Below are positions 54,045 to 64,000 of a DNA stretch of 64,000 bases, in pieces; position 1 is the first letter of the stretch; each line of letters begins with the position of its first letter. The position numbers and the translations under genes were made by a program. Source of the DNA: Halomonas sp. I5-271120 (GTDB lineage: Bacteria > Pseudomonadota > Gammaproteobacteria > Pseudomonadales > Halomonadaceae). The notes under the pieces are model-generated. The model did no database searches and was not told the DNA's origin. It saw only the letters and a list, made by a program, of their open reading frames with translations. The stretch covers positions 3,100,001 to 3,164,000 of the forward strand of contig NZ_CP130701.1 in NCBI RefSeq assembly GCF_030553075.1, given 5' to 3'.

Positions 54045-55250
54045 ATGAGCGGACCCCTGGAAGGGCGCGTCGTGCTGGATATGTCGCGGGTGCTGGCCGG
54101 CCCCTGGGCCGGCCAGCTGCTGGCTGACCTGGGCGCCAGGGTGATCAAGATCGAGCATCCTGGCCGCGGCGACGATACCCGCGCCTGGGGACCACCCTGG
54201 CTCGAGGACGTCGCTGGCGATCCTGTCGAAGCGGCCTACTACCTGTGCGCCAACCGCGGCAAGCAGTCGCTGGCCGTGGATATCGCGAGGCCCGAGGGCC
54301 AGGCGTTGATCCGCGCGTTGGCGGGCCGCGCCGATATCCTGATCGAGAACTTCAAGGTCGGGGGGCTTGCGCGTTACGGCCTCGATCACGAGAGCCTCAA
54401 GGCCGAGAACCCGGAGCTGATAGGCTGTTCGATCACCGGTTTCGGGCAGGATGGCCCTTATGCCGGGCGGCCCGGCTACGACTTCATGATTCAGGCCATG
54501 GGCGGGCTGATGAGCCTCACCGGTGAGCCGGACGGCATGCCGATGAAGACCGGCGTGGCGATCACCGACGTGATGACCGGGCTCTATGCCACGGTGGGTG
54601 TGCTGGCGGCGCTGGACGAGCGCTCCCGCACCGGTCGCGGGCGCTACATCGATGTGGCGCTACTCGACGTGCAGCTGGCCACCCTGGCCAATCAGGCGCT
54701 GAACACTCTGGTCAGCGGTCATGCACCTGAGCGTCACGGCAACGCCCATCCCAACATCGTCCCTTATCAGGCCTTTGCCTGCGCCGATGGCCATCTGGTG
54801 CTGACGGTGGGCAACGACGCCCAGTTCGCGCGGCTCGCCGCGCTGCTTGAATATCCCGAATGGGCCCAAGACCCGGCTTACGCCACTAATGCCGCCCGGG
54901 TTGCTCATCGCAAGCCACTGGTCGAGAAGATCGCCGCCTGCCTGGCGAGTCGCTCACGGGATGCTTGGCTTGCGGCCTTCGAGGCGCACGGCATTCCGGC
55001 GGGGCCGATTCACAGCGTAGCCGAGGCCCTCGAGGATGCCCAGGTGCGTCATCGCGGCCTGGTCAGGACCCTCGAGCGTGGTGGTCAGGACGTGCCCCAG
55101 GTGGCCAACCCGCTGCGTTTCGACGGGGTGTCCTGCACTAGTGAGGTGGCGCCGCCGGCGCTGGGGGCCGACAGCGATGCGGTGCTCACCGAGATGGGGC
55201 TGTCGGCCGAAGACATCGCCAAGCTGCGCGACCTGGGCGTAGTGCGCTAA
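54045..55250 (+). CDS. Class III CoA-transferase (CaiB/BaiF), probable glutarate CoA-transferase
   Basis: A 401-aa formyl-CoA-transferase-like enzyme. Motifs are LDMSRVLAGPWAGQLLADLG, ANRGKQSLAVDI, ENFKVGGLARYGLDHESL, GFGQDGPYAGRPGYDFMIQA (with the nucleophilic Asp in RPGYD) and the small domain from about residue 220. Adjacent gcdH suggests it activates glutarate using succinyl-CoA, like human SUGCT, which is inference from linkage. The ATG at 54045 follows AAGGAG. The last codons and the stop lie inside a 12-bp tandem repeat. Confidence 0.87.
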   Translation: MSGPLEGRVVLDMSRVLAGPWAGQLLADLGARVIKIEHPGRGDDTRAWGPPWLEDVAGDPVEAAYYLCANRGKQSLAVDIARPEGQALIRALAGRADILIENFKVGGLARYGLDHESLKAENPELIGCSITGFGQDGPYAGRPGYDFMIQAMGGLMSLTGEPDGMPMKTGVAITDVMTGLYATVGVLAALDERSRTGRGRYIDVALLDVQLATLANQALNTLVSGHAPERHGNAHPNIVPYQAFACADGHLVLTVGNDAQFARLAALLEYPEWAQDPAYATNAARVAHRKPLVEKIAACLASRSRDAWLAAFEAHGIPAGPIHSVAEALEDAQVRHRGLVRTLERGGQDVPQVANPLRFDGVSCTSEVAPPALGADSDAVLTEMGLSAEDIAKLRDLGVVR

Positions 55251-55298
55251 GTGTTGCGCTGAGTAGTGCGTTAAGTGTTGCGCTGAGTGGCGCGCTGA
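55239..55298. repeat. 12-bp tandem repeat across the 3' end of the CoA-transferase gene
   Basis: Five units such as GTAGTGCGCTAA, GTGTTGCGCTGA and GTGGCGCGCTGA run head to tail; the gene's TAA stop is the end of the first unit. Units 1-2 and 3-4 form a nearly perfect 24-bp duplication. Confidence 0.9.
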
Positions 55299-55323
55299 GC
55301 AGCGGCCTCGGGGCGGTGTTGGC

Positions 55324-56157
55324 TCAGCGCGGGCTAAAGCGACGGTGCAGGCCGGCCTCGGCAATCATTCGGGTGGAGATCTCCTCGATCGAGAAGCGCG
55401 TGGTATCGATGTAGGGGATATGCATCTGGCGATACAGCCCCTCGGCCTGAGATACCTCCTGCATGCACTGATCCATCGAGCAATAGCGGCTGTTGGGACG
55501 CCGCTCGCTGCGGATCGCCGCCAGGCGGGGCGGGGCGATGGTCAGGCCAAACAGCTTGTGGCGGTAGGGCGCCAGCGCGCGCGGCATCTTGAGAGTGCCG
55601 TCCTCGTCGTAGTCGTCTTCGGTGAGCGGGTAGTTGGCGGCGCGGATGCCGAACTGCAGCGCCAGGTACAGCGAGGTGGGGGTCTTGCCGCAGCGTGAGA
55701 CGCCGATCAGGATGACGTCAGCCTTGTCATACTGGTTGAGCCGCGCGCCGTCGTCGTTGTCCAGGGCGAAGTGCACCGAGTCGATGCGGTTCATGTAGAC
55801 ATCGTCCTGGCCGATCGAGTGAGTGCGCCCCACGGTATAGGTGGAGTGGGTGGCAAGCTCTTCTTCCAGCGGCTTTAAGAAGGTCGAGAAGATATCGACC
55901 TTGAAGCCGGGGGCCGTGGAGACGATGCGCCGCACGTCCTCGTCGACGATGGTGTCGATGATGATCGGCTGCTCGCCGTCTCGGGCGGCGGTGGCATTGA
56001 TGCTGTCCACCAGCGCCTGCGCCTTCTCGGTGTCATCGATGTAGGGCTTGGTGATCATGCGGATCTCGACGCTCTCGAACTGCGCCAGCAGGCTGCGGCC
56101 CAGCGTTTCGGCGGTGATGCCGGTGCCATCGGAGATGAAAAAGGCGGTACGTGGCAT
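55324..56157 (-). CDS. ppsR: PEP synthetase regulatory protein PpsR (bifunctional kinase/pyrophosphorylase)
   Basis: A 277-aa DUF299-family protein that inactivates PEP synthase by ADP-dependent phosphorylation of its catalytic-loop Thr and reactivates it by Pi-dependent dephosphorylation. Motifs are [37 protein letters not shown] and the P-loop-like [15 protein letters not shown]. It is divergently placed against its target gene ppsA, as in E. coli. Confidence 0.94.
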   Translation of the reverse strand: MPRTAFFISDGTGITAETLGRSLLAQFESVEIRMITKPYIDDTEKAQALVDSINATAARDGEQPIIIDTIVDEDVRRIVSTAPGFKVDIFSTFLKPLEEELATHSTYTVGRTHSIGQDDVYMNRIDSVHFALDNDDGARLNQYDKADVILIGVSRCGKTPTSLYLALQFGIRAANYPLTEDDYDEDGTLKMPRALAPYRHKLFGLTIAPPRLAAIRSERRPNSRYCSMDQCMQEVSQAEGLYRQMHIPYIDTTRFSIEEISTRMIAEAGLHRRFSPR

Positions 56158-56531
56158 GAGGGAACCTTCGGTTCTTGTCGTGACGACTGGTTAGCGGCGA
56201 CGGGTTACTAGTGAGTTGTGATTGATTTACGGCGACGGTTAGGTAGTGGCGCCTGAATGGCTCGATTGTCTCGGCTGACGGGCGGCGCGGCAAGCGCCAT
56301 GCGGCCCCGCGGCGCTTTCGGCCGGTAGGTTTTGGTGGCGTCATCTCAGCCTGACTACAAAAAGGCGGCCAAAAGACGCCGTGTTGTAAAAATCCTCCAA
56401 TGACTTCGCTATTAGACCAATGGCGAACATTCCCGACCCTTGATAGGGTGCTTAGCATCCAGCTATGGCGGCCGTCGATCGCGATGCGGCGATCGTTGCC
56501 AGTGAGTGTCACCAGTCGACAAGGGGGTCGC
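56158..56531. other. Divergent promoter region between ppsR and ppsA
   Basis: A 374-bp spacer that must hold the promoters of both genes. I see AT-richer patches near 56205-56235 and 56390-56410 but no operator I can name with confidence; in-frame extensions of ppsA into it are not supported by a start signal. Confidence 0.5.
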
Positions 56532-58916
<2,385 letters not shown>

Positions 58917-58958
58917 GTCGCCGCCGCTGGCTAAGTCGCACGTCCCGCGCATTCTATA

Positions 58959-58984
58959 ACCCCGCCCTTCAAGGCGGGGTTTTT
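58959..58984 (+). terminator. Terminator of ppsA
   Basis: ACCCCGCC (58959-58966) pairs with GGCGGGGT (58973-58980), loop CTTCAA, followed by TTTTT. Confidence 0.92.
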
Positions 58985-58989
58985 CGTTT

Positions 58990-59027
58990 GGGTGCGAGGT
59001 GTATGGATGATGGGTGCGAGGTGTATG
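58990..59027. repeat. Tandem 22-bp duplication before the Mo hydroxylase genes
   Basis: The 16-bp word GGGTGCGAGGTGTATG occurs at 58990-59005 and again at 59012-59027 in the 290-bp spacer after ppsA. The rest of that spacer shows no recognised feature apart from the ppsA terminator. Confidence 0.85.
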
Positions 59028-59206
59028 CGTGTTGCCGGCGGGGTGGACGTGAGGGAAGAGCGTGGAATGGGCGTCACTGAGGAGAGTCGACACCAACCGT
59101 CAGCCTGCTAACATTGTGTACGATTAAATCTTGCACACGAGACGCCGGTCCACGGCGCATGAGCGGCGAACCACGTCGCTCCGATGACCACTTGAGGAGA
59201 AGTCCC

Positions 59207-59737
59207 TTGGCCAGTTTTACCCTGAACGGCAAGCCGGTCAGCGTCGAGGTGTCTCCGCAGACCCCACTGCTGTGGGTGTTGCGGGATAGCCTGGGCATGA
59301 CCGGCACCAAGTTTGGCTGCGGCATCGCCCAGTGCGGCGCCTGTACTGTCCATCTCAATGGCAGTGCCACGCGTACCTGCGTGCTGCCGGTGTCCGCGGC
59401 CGAAGGCGGTGAGGTCGTCACCATCGAAGGGCTGTCGGACAGCGATGATCATCCCCTGCAGCAGGCCTGGCGTGAGCATCAGGTGCCCCAGTGCGGTTAC
59501 TGCCAGTCGGGTCAGATCATGCAGGCCGCCGACTTCCTGAGCCGCAACCCGGATCCCAGCGATGAAGAGGTCACCCAGGCCATGTCCGGAAACCTCTGCC
59601 GCTGCATGGCCTATGTGCGCATCCACCGAGCGGTCAAACGCGCCGCCGAAATCGGTCAGGCCAGCCAGGCGTCTACCGCCGGCGTAGGCGTCTTCGACCC
59701 GAGCCGCGATCAGGAGGTGACCCATGGCCAGGTTTGA
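59207..59737 (+). CDS. 2Fe-2S subunit of a molybdenum hydroxylase (IorA-like)
   Basis: A 176-aa small subunit that carries two 2Fe-2S clusters and passes electrons from the Mo site. The plant-ferredoxin cluster is in CGIAQCGACTVHL, and the second all-helical cluster is in CGYCQSGQIM plus NLCRCMAY. The start is a TTG at 59207 with GAGGAGA six bases upstream; frame extension upstream has no support. The stop overlaps the large-subunit start by 14 bp. No FAD subunit is present, as in isoquinoline/aldehyde oxidoreductases that use cytochromes. Confidence 0.9.
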   Translation: MASFTLNGKPVSVEVSPQTPLLWVLRDSLGMTGTKFGCGIAQCGACTVHLNGSATRTCVLPVSAAEGGEVVTIEGLSDSDDHPLQQAWREHQVPQCGYCQSGQIMQAADFLSRNPDPSDEEVTQAMSGNLCRCMAYVRIHRAVKRAAEIGQASQASTAGVGVFDPSRDQEVTHGQV

Positions 59738-62072
59738 GGACCAGTTGGCGGCCGTCGAGGCCAAGGGCAGCGACGCCCAGGGGAACGACAACAACGATGC
59801 CAAGGGCATCACGCGCCGAGGCTTTCTGATCGGCACCATGGCCGGTTCGGCGATGATGGCCTTCGGCGTTTCCGGGGTCGCCAGTGCGGTGAGCGGAAGC
59901 TCTGCCAGCGAGTCGCTGGCCGCCGGGCGCTATGAGCCGACGATCTGGTATGCCATCGCGCCCGACGGCACCGTGACCGTCCATATCACCAAGGCCGAGA
60001 TGGGTCAGCACGTCGCCACCAGCCTGGCCCGCCTGGTCGCCGAAGAGCTCGAGGCAGACTGGTCCTCCATCGAGGTCGTCTACGTCGATAGCGACCCGAA
60101 GTGGGGCTATATGGTCACCGGCGGTAGCTGGTCGGTACACCACAGCTATCTGCCGCTGTCCCGTGCCGGCGCGGCTGGCCGTATCGCCCTGATCGAGGCC
60201 GGCGCCAAGCTGCTGGGCGTCGATCCGGCCGATTGCCGTGCCCGCCAGGGCCAGGTGATCAGCGGTGACACGTCGATCAGCTATGGCGAGATCGTGTCTC
60301 AGGCCGGGCTCGAACGCACCTTTTCCGAGGAAGAGCTAAAGCAGATCAGCCTGAAGCCTGCCAGCGAGCGCCGGGTGCTGGGCACCAAGGGCGGTGCCCT
60401 GGACGTGCCGGCCAAGGTCAACGGCGAGGCGATCTATGGCATCGATGTCACCGTCGACAAGATGCTCTATGCCCGCCCTGTGCTGCCGCCGACCCGCTTC
60501 GGCTCCAAGCCGACCTCGGTGGACGACAGCGCCGCCCGGCAGGTCGAGGGCTATCGCCAGACCATAGAGCTGGACGATCCGTCTGGCGTCTGCCAGGGCT
60601 GGCTTGCCGTGATCGCCGACAGCTATTCCTCGGCGATGCGCGCGACCGATGCCCTCAAGGTCGAGTGGCAGCGGGGTGACAGCTACGACATCAGCGAGGC
60701 AGATATCCAGCAGCAGGGCCATGCCCTGGTCAAGGCGCCGAGCCAGGATAATGGCTCGCTGTTCGTCGATATCGGCGAGGTGGCCTCGGGTCTCGAGGGC
60801 GCGAGTCAGGTGATCGAGTCCACCTACACCACCTCGAGCGTGTTGCACTTCCAGCTCGAGCCGGTCAACGCCACCGTGGTCGAGGAAGACGGCCATTGGC
60901 ACGTGCACTGCGGCAACCAGCAGCAGTCGCTGGCGGTACCGATGCTGGCCAAGGCCCTCGAGGTCGATGCCAGCAAGATTACCCTGCATCAGTATTATCT
61001 GGGCGGTGGCTTCGGTCGGCGCCTCTACGGCGACTACACCATTCCGGCGGCACTGGCGGCCAAGGCCCTGGGGCGGCCGGTGAAGATGCTCTTCACGCGG
61101 CCCGACGACACCCGGCTAGACTGCGTGCGCTCGCCCTCGGTGCAGCGCCTGCGCTCAGGCCTCGACGGCAACGGCAAGGTGGTAGCCTCCGAGCATGCCG
61201 CGGCTGCCGGTTGGCCCTCTGCCGCCATGGCGCCGGCCTTCCTCGCCGAGACGGTCGAGAACGGTGGCAAGGTCGATTCCTTCGCCATCAGCGGTGCCGA
61301 TCACTGGTATGACGTCGGCGCCCAGCGGGTCTGGGCACAGCAGAACCACACGGCGCATGAGGTCTTCGTGCCGGGCTATCTGCGCTCGGTCGGGCCGGGC
61401 TGGACGACCTGGGCCGTGGAGCAGCATATCGACGAGTTGGCACTGGCCGCCGGCCAGGACCCGGCACGTTTCCGGCTCGGCCTGCTCAAGGCCGAAGGTC
61501 GCAATTCGGGCCAGGCGCCACACAGCGTCGGCGGTGCTGACCGCCTCAAGGCGGTGCTCAAGCGGGCCATGGACAAGGCCGACTGGGACAGCCGCGACAG
61601 CCTGCCCGAGGATGTGGGCATGGGGGTGGCGCTAACCTTCGGCCAGGAGCGCAACATGCCGACCTGGGTCGCCTGTATCGCCCGGGTCAAGGTCGATCGC
61701 GGCGATGGATCGGTCAAGGTGGAGCGTCTGACCACGGTGGCCGATGCCGGCACCCTGGCGCATCCCGACGGTGCCATGGCGCAGCTCGAGGGCTCGCTCT
61801 TGTGGGGACTTTCCATGGCGCTCTTTGAGGGCACCGAATACGAGAAGGGCAAGCCGAAGGCACTTAACCTTGGCGCCTACACGCCGCTGCGCATGAACCA
61901 AGTGCCAGAGATGGATCTCGAGTTCGTCGACAGCGATGCCATGCCGGTGGGCCTGGGTGAGCCGGGCACTACGGTAGTGGCGCCCGCCATCGCCAACGCC
62001 ATCCAGCATGCCGTCGGCGTTCGCCTGCGCGACATGCCGATGCGCGCCGAGGCGCTCAAGGCCGCCCTCTAG
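59724..62072 (+). CDS. Molybdenum-binding subunit of a xanthine-dehydrogenase-family hydroxylase (IorB-like), Tat-exported
   Basis: A 782-aa catalytic subunit of the aldehyde/isoquinoline oxidoreductase type. The N-terminus has a Tat motif TRRGFLIG (residues about 29-36) and a hydrophobic stretch, so the folded complex is probably exported to the periplasm together with the small subunit. Cofactor-binding motifs are HFQLEPVNATV, QYYLGGGFGRRLYGDY and, at the C-terminus, GLGEPGTTVVAPAIANAI with the catalytic Glu. The substrate is unknown. It depends on the Mo cofactor made by the operon at 17.6-22.6 kb and on the XdhC-like protein downstream. Confidence 0.9.
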   Translation: MARFEDQLAAVEAKGSDAQGNDNNDAKGITRRGFLIGTMAGSAMMAFGVSGVASAVSGSSASESLAAGRYEPTIWYAIAPDGTVTVHITKAEMGQHVATSLARLVAEELEADWSSIEVVYVDSDPKWGYMVTGGSWSVHHSYLPLSRAGAAGRIALIEAGAKLLGVDPADCRARQGQVISGDTSISYGEIVSQAGLERTFSEEELKQISLKPASERRVLGTKGGALDVPAKVNGEAIYGIDVTVDKMLYARPVLPPTRFGSKPTSVDDSAARQVEGYRQTIELDDPSGVCQGWLAVIADSYSSAMRATDALKVEWQRGDSYDISEADIQQQGHALVKAPSQDNGSLFVDIGEVASGLEGASQVIESTYTTSSVLHFQLEPVNATVVEEDGHWHVHCGNQQQSLAVPMLAKALEVDASKITLHQYYLGGGFGRRLYGDYTIPAALAAKALGRPVKMLFTRPDDTRLDCVRSPSVQRLRSGLDGNGKVVASEHAAAAGWPSAAMAPAFLAETVENGGKVDSFAISGADHWYDVGAQRVWAQQNHTAHEVFVPGYLRSVGPGWTTWAVEQHIDELALAAGQDPARFRLGLLKAEGRNSGQAPHSVGGADRLKAVLKRAMDKADWDSRDSLPEDVGMGVALTFGQERNMPTWVACIARVKVDRGDGSVKVERLTTVADAGTLAHPDGAMAQLEGSLLWGLSMALFEGTEYEKGKPKALNLGAYTPLRMNQVPEMDLEFVDSDAMPVGLGEPGTTVVAPAIANAIQHAVGVRLRDMPMRAEALKAAL

Positions 62073-62160
62073 GGCAAGCCTTGCCTCTTGATCCAGAAAC
62101 GCTGTCCCAGAAGCCCCGTTCCGGCACGTCCGGGCGGGGCCTTCCCGAGTGAGACCTATC

Positions 62161-63168
62161 ATGCAACACCTTGATCTGACGGTGATCCGCCAGGCCCTTG
62201 CCTGGGCGCAAGAGGGGCAGACGCTGTGGCTGTGCACGGTGCTCTCGACCTTCGGCTCCTCGCCCAGAGAGCCCGGCGCCTGGCTGGTGGCGCTTCGAGA
62301 CGGCCGCCATGTGGGCTCGCTTTCCGGCGGCTGCGTCGAGGAAGACTTCCTGGCGCGGCTGTCCGATGGCGCCTTTCAGGCGCCGGTGCAGCGTGTGCGC
62401 TATGGCGACGTTGATGGAGAGGAAGGGGGGCTGGACGGGCCCGGTGTCTCGCTTCCCTGCGGCGGTATCCTCGATGTGCTGGTCGAACGCCTGTCACCGG
62501 GTGAAGAGACCCTTGAACACCTCACGGCCCTGGAGGCCGCGCTGACGGGCCAGCGGCCGCAGCTTCGTCACGTTGATCTGGCCAGCGGCCAGTCGCAGCT
62601 CGAAGACGATTCTGGCCTTGGCGAGCGGGTGGTGCTGCCGGCAGTGGGCAGCCAAGAGGCACCGGGTCAGGTGCAACTGCGCGTCGGCCCGGCGGCCCGG
62701 CTGGTGCTGGCCGGTATGTCCCCGGTGGCGGAGGCCTGCGCCGAGTTTGCCGTGCGGCTGGGGTTCGAGGTCATTCTCTGTGATCCCCGTCCCGATATCT
62801 TCGCAGGAGTCTCGCTGCCCGGCGTCGAGCGGGTCGAGACGCTGCCCTCGGCCTTCATCGCTGGGGGCGGCTGTCACGGGGCCACCGCAGTGGTGGCGCT
62901 GACCCATGATCCGCGTATCGATGATCTGGCAATGATCGAGGCCGTCAGAACCGAGGCCTTCTACATTGGCGTGATGGGCTCACAGAAGACTTCCGCGGCT
63001 AGGGCCGAGCGCCTGAAACGCAGCGGTGGCCTGAGTGAAGCCGAGCTTGCGCGCATCCAGATGCCGATCGGGCTTAAGCTCGGCAGCAAGACGCCGGCGG
63101 AAATCGCCCTCGCGGTGATGGCCGATATCGTGCGGGTGCGCCGGGGGCGGGAGCGTACCGACCTATAA
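62161..63168 (+). CDS. XdhC/CoxI-family molybdenum hydroxylase maturation factor
   Basis: A 335-aa chaperone that binds and sulfurates the molybdenum cofactor and inserts it into its partner hydroxylase. The N-terminal XdhC_CoxI domain has TFGSSPREPGAWLV and GSLSGGCVEEDFL, and the C-terminal Rossmann-like domain has FEVILCDPRPDIF, ALTHDPRIDDLAM, FYIGVMGSQKT and PIGLKLGSKTPAEIALAVMA. It follows the large subunit by 88 bp. The ATG at 62161 has a weak ribosome site (GTGAGACC). Confidence 0.92.
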   Translation: MQHLDLTVIRQALAWAQEGQTLWLCTVLSTFGSSPREPGAWLVALRDGRHVGSLSGGCVEEDFLARLSDGAFQAPVQRVRYGDVDGEEGGLDGPGVSLPCGGILDVLVERLSPGEETLEHLTALEAALTGQRPQLRHVDLASGQSQLEDDSGLGERVVLPAVGSQEAPGQVQLRVGPAARLVLAGMSPVAEACAEFAVRLGFEVILCDPRPDIFAGVSLPGVERVETLPSAFIAGGGCHGATAVVALTHDPRIDDLAMIEAVRTEAFYIGVMGSQKTSAARAERLKRSGGLSEAELARIQMPIGLKLGSKTPAEIALAVMADIVRVRRGRERTDL

Positions 63169-63188
63169 GCATGTTGACGCTTCCAATC

Positions 63189-63225
63189 AAAAGCGCCCGA
63201 CCAATTCAATTGGCCGGGCGCTTTT
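63189..63225 (+). terminator. Terminator between the XdhC-like gene and the betaine-binding gene
   Basis: AAAAGCGCCCG pairs with CGGGCGCTTTT over a 15-nt loop that itself contains CAATT/AATTG. It is suitable for both converging genes. Confidence 0.85.
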
Positions 63226-63257
63226 CGTTCTTCGCCACGTCATGCGGCAATGTGGCG

Positions 63258-64000
63258 TCAGTCGTCGTTGTTGACGCTCTCGTCGACGTTCTTTTCGACG
63301 CTATCGCCAACGCTATTGCCGAGCCAGGTAGCGACGAGGTCCGGGTGCGAGTCGACCCAGGCCCGGGCGTTGGCCTCATAGTCGCCGTTGGCCTGGTTGG
63401 CGGCCATCAAATCCTGCATGTCCGCGAGGGTCCACTGAAAACGATCGAGGATGGCGGTGATGCCTGGCTTCTCCTCGGCGAGCCCCTTGCGGGTCACGGT
63501 GTGGATCTGTTCGTTGCTTGAATAGATGCCCTGGGGGTCGTCGAGGTAGCGCAGCGAATGGTCCGAAAAGACCGGATGCGGGGCCCAGGCGGTGACGACG
63601 ATCGGCTCTTTGCGTGACATTGCGGTCTTGAGGGTTTGGCTCATGGCCGCATCGCTGCCCGCGACCAGCTGCCAGTCCTCGATGCCGTAGGCGTCCATCG
63701 CCTGTTCGGTCAGACCCATGATGCCGGCGCCCGGGTCGATGCCGTGGATGCGCTGGCCAAACGTCTCACCGGCGTCCGACAGGTCGGCGATCGAGGTGGT
63801 GTCCGCGTAGCTCGGCACGGCCAGGCCGACGCGGGCATCGGTAAGGTTGGGGCCAAGGTCATCGATCTTATCGGCCATGCCTTCGAAGTAGCTGGCCTGA
63901 GTGACCGGCAGCCAGGCGCCGCTGAAGGCATCCAGTTCGCCGACTGAGAGTCCCTGCCAGATGGCGGCGAGGCTCACCGAACTAACATCCACTTGATGGC
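63258..64000 (-). CDS. Glycine betaine/choline-type ABC substrate-binding protein (5' end outside window)
   Basis: At least 247 residues of an OpuAC-family periplasmic binding protein for compatible solutes. Motifs are WQGLSVGELDAFSGAWLP (aromatic cage region), GIDPGAGIMGLTEQAM and VVTAWAPHPVF. The frame is open to the window end, so the signal peptide and N-terminus are missing. The C-terminus is extended by tetrapeptide repeats GNSV-GDSV-EKNV-DESV that are encoded by 12-bp DNA repeats and are unlikely to be part of the fold. Osmolyte uptake suits a halophile. Confidence 0.88.
   Translation of the reverse strand, partial: HQVDVSSVSLAAIWQGLSVGELDAFSGAWLPVTQASYFEGMADKIDDLGPNLTDARVGLAVPSYADTTSIADLSDAGETFGQRIHGIDPGAGIMGLTEQAMDAYGIEDWQLVAGSDAAMSQTLKTAMSRKEPIVVTAWAPHPVFSDHSLRYLDDPQGIYSSNEQIHTVTRKGLAEEKPGITAILDRFQWTLADMQDLMAANQANGDYEANARAWVDSHPDLVATWLGNSVGDSVEKNVDESVNNDD
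63270..63317. repeat. 12-bp tandem repeat in the 3' end of the betaine-binding gene
   Basis: Four 12-bp units (such as GTTGACGCTCTC, GTCGACGTTCTT, TTCGACGCTATC and GCCAACGCTATT) lie head to tail and encode xxSV-type tetrapeptides just before the stop. Confidence 0.85.

Overview
This 64 kb window is a chromosomal segment from a GC-rich gammaproteobacterium, most probably a halophilic member of the Halomonadaceae (Halomonas-like). The evidence is gene content and order: lexA-psrA-nagZ-mtip synteny shared with Pseudomonas, glpD/glpR/glpK, metNIQ, the ppsR/ppsA pair and a glycine-betaine/choline-type binding protein. No rRNA, prophage or CRISPR array was found. Most of the window is ordinary housekeeping DNA with short spacers, clear Shine-Dalgarno sites and strong intrinsic terminators.

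Layout. 0-2 kb: 3' end of a GGDEF protein, then fumC. 2-6.5 kb: glycerol regulon glpD, glpR and divergent glpK. 6.6-6.8 kb: two identical tRNA-Val(GAC) genes. 6.9-10.3 kb: free-Met-sulfoxide reductase and the metNIQ methionine importer, led by a SAM-II-like riboswitch plus terminator. 10.7-16.9 kb: riboflavin synthase and a nucleobase salvage block (AzgA-type permease, apt, gpt, ung, upp, uraA). 17-22.6 kb: PuuR-like regulator and a molybdenum-cofactor operon mobA-mobB-moeA-moaCD(fused)-moaE-moaA. 22.8-28.9 kb: small H-NS-like protein, RNase J-like nuclease, purU, a manganese riboswitch with a GDT1-type Mn exporter, dinB and lexA. 29.1-32.9 kb: psrA, an L,D-transpeptidase, nagZ, hpt and mtip (cell-wall recycling and methylthioinosine/hypoxanthine salvage).

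32.9-45.0 kb is the accessory region. It opens with phzF, a LysR gene, an araC/NmrA divergent pair and a decayed second copy of the mtip 3' end. It continues as an integron gene-cassette array of about 7 kb, with all genes on the minus strand and attC sites between them, but no integrase anywhere in the window (a CALIN, a cluster of attC sites lacking an integrase). The cassettes carry a 326-aa unknown protein, a 92-aa acidic protein, a very AT-rich Septu-like PtuA/PtuB anti-phage pair, a membrane-anchored 240-aa protein, and three apparently identical 944-bp copies of an AcfC-like periplasmic binding-protein cassette. The array is bounded on the right by a perfect 25-bp-arm palindrome and on the left by a half attC fused to a truncated tautomerase.

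45-64 kb returns to core metabolism: valine/branched-chain catabolism (acyl-CoA synthetase, LiuR-type MerR regulator with a candidate operator, acyl-CoA dehydrogenase, 3-hydroxyisobutyryl-CoA hydrolase, 3-hydroxyisobutyrate dehydrogenase), a MATE exporter, glutaryl-CoA dehydrogenase with a class III CoA-transferase, ppsR/ppsA, a Tat-exported molybdenum hydroxylase (2Fe-2S subunit, Mo subunit, XdhC-type chaperone) that would use the cofactor made by the mob/moa operon, and a partial betaine-type binding protein.

A second window-wide theme is short degenerate tandem repeats (8, 12, 15, 18 and 22 bp) in spacers or straddling gene ends. At least seven loci show this, with 12-bp units the most frequent.
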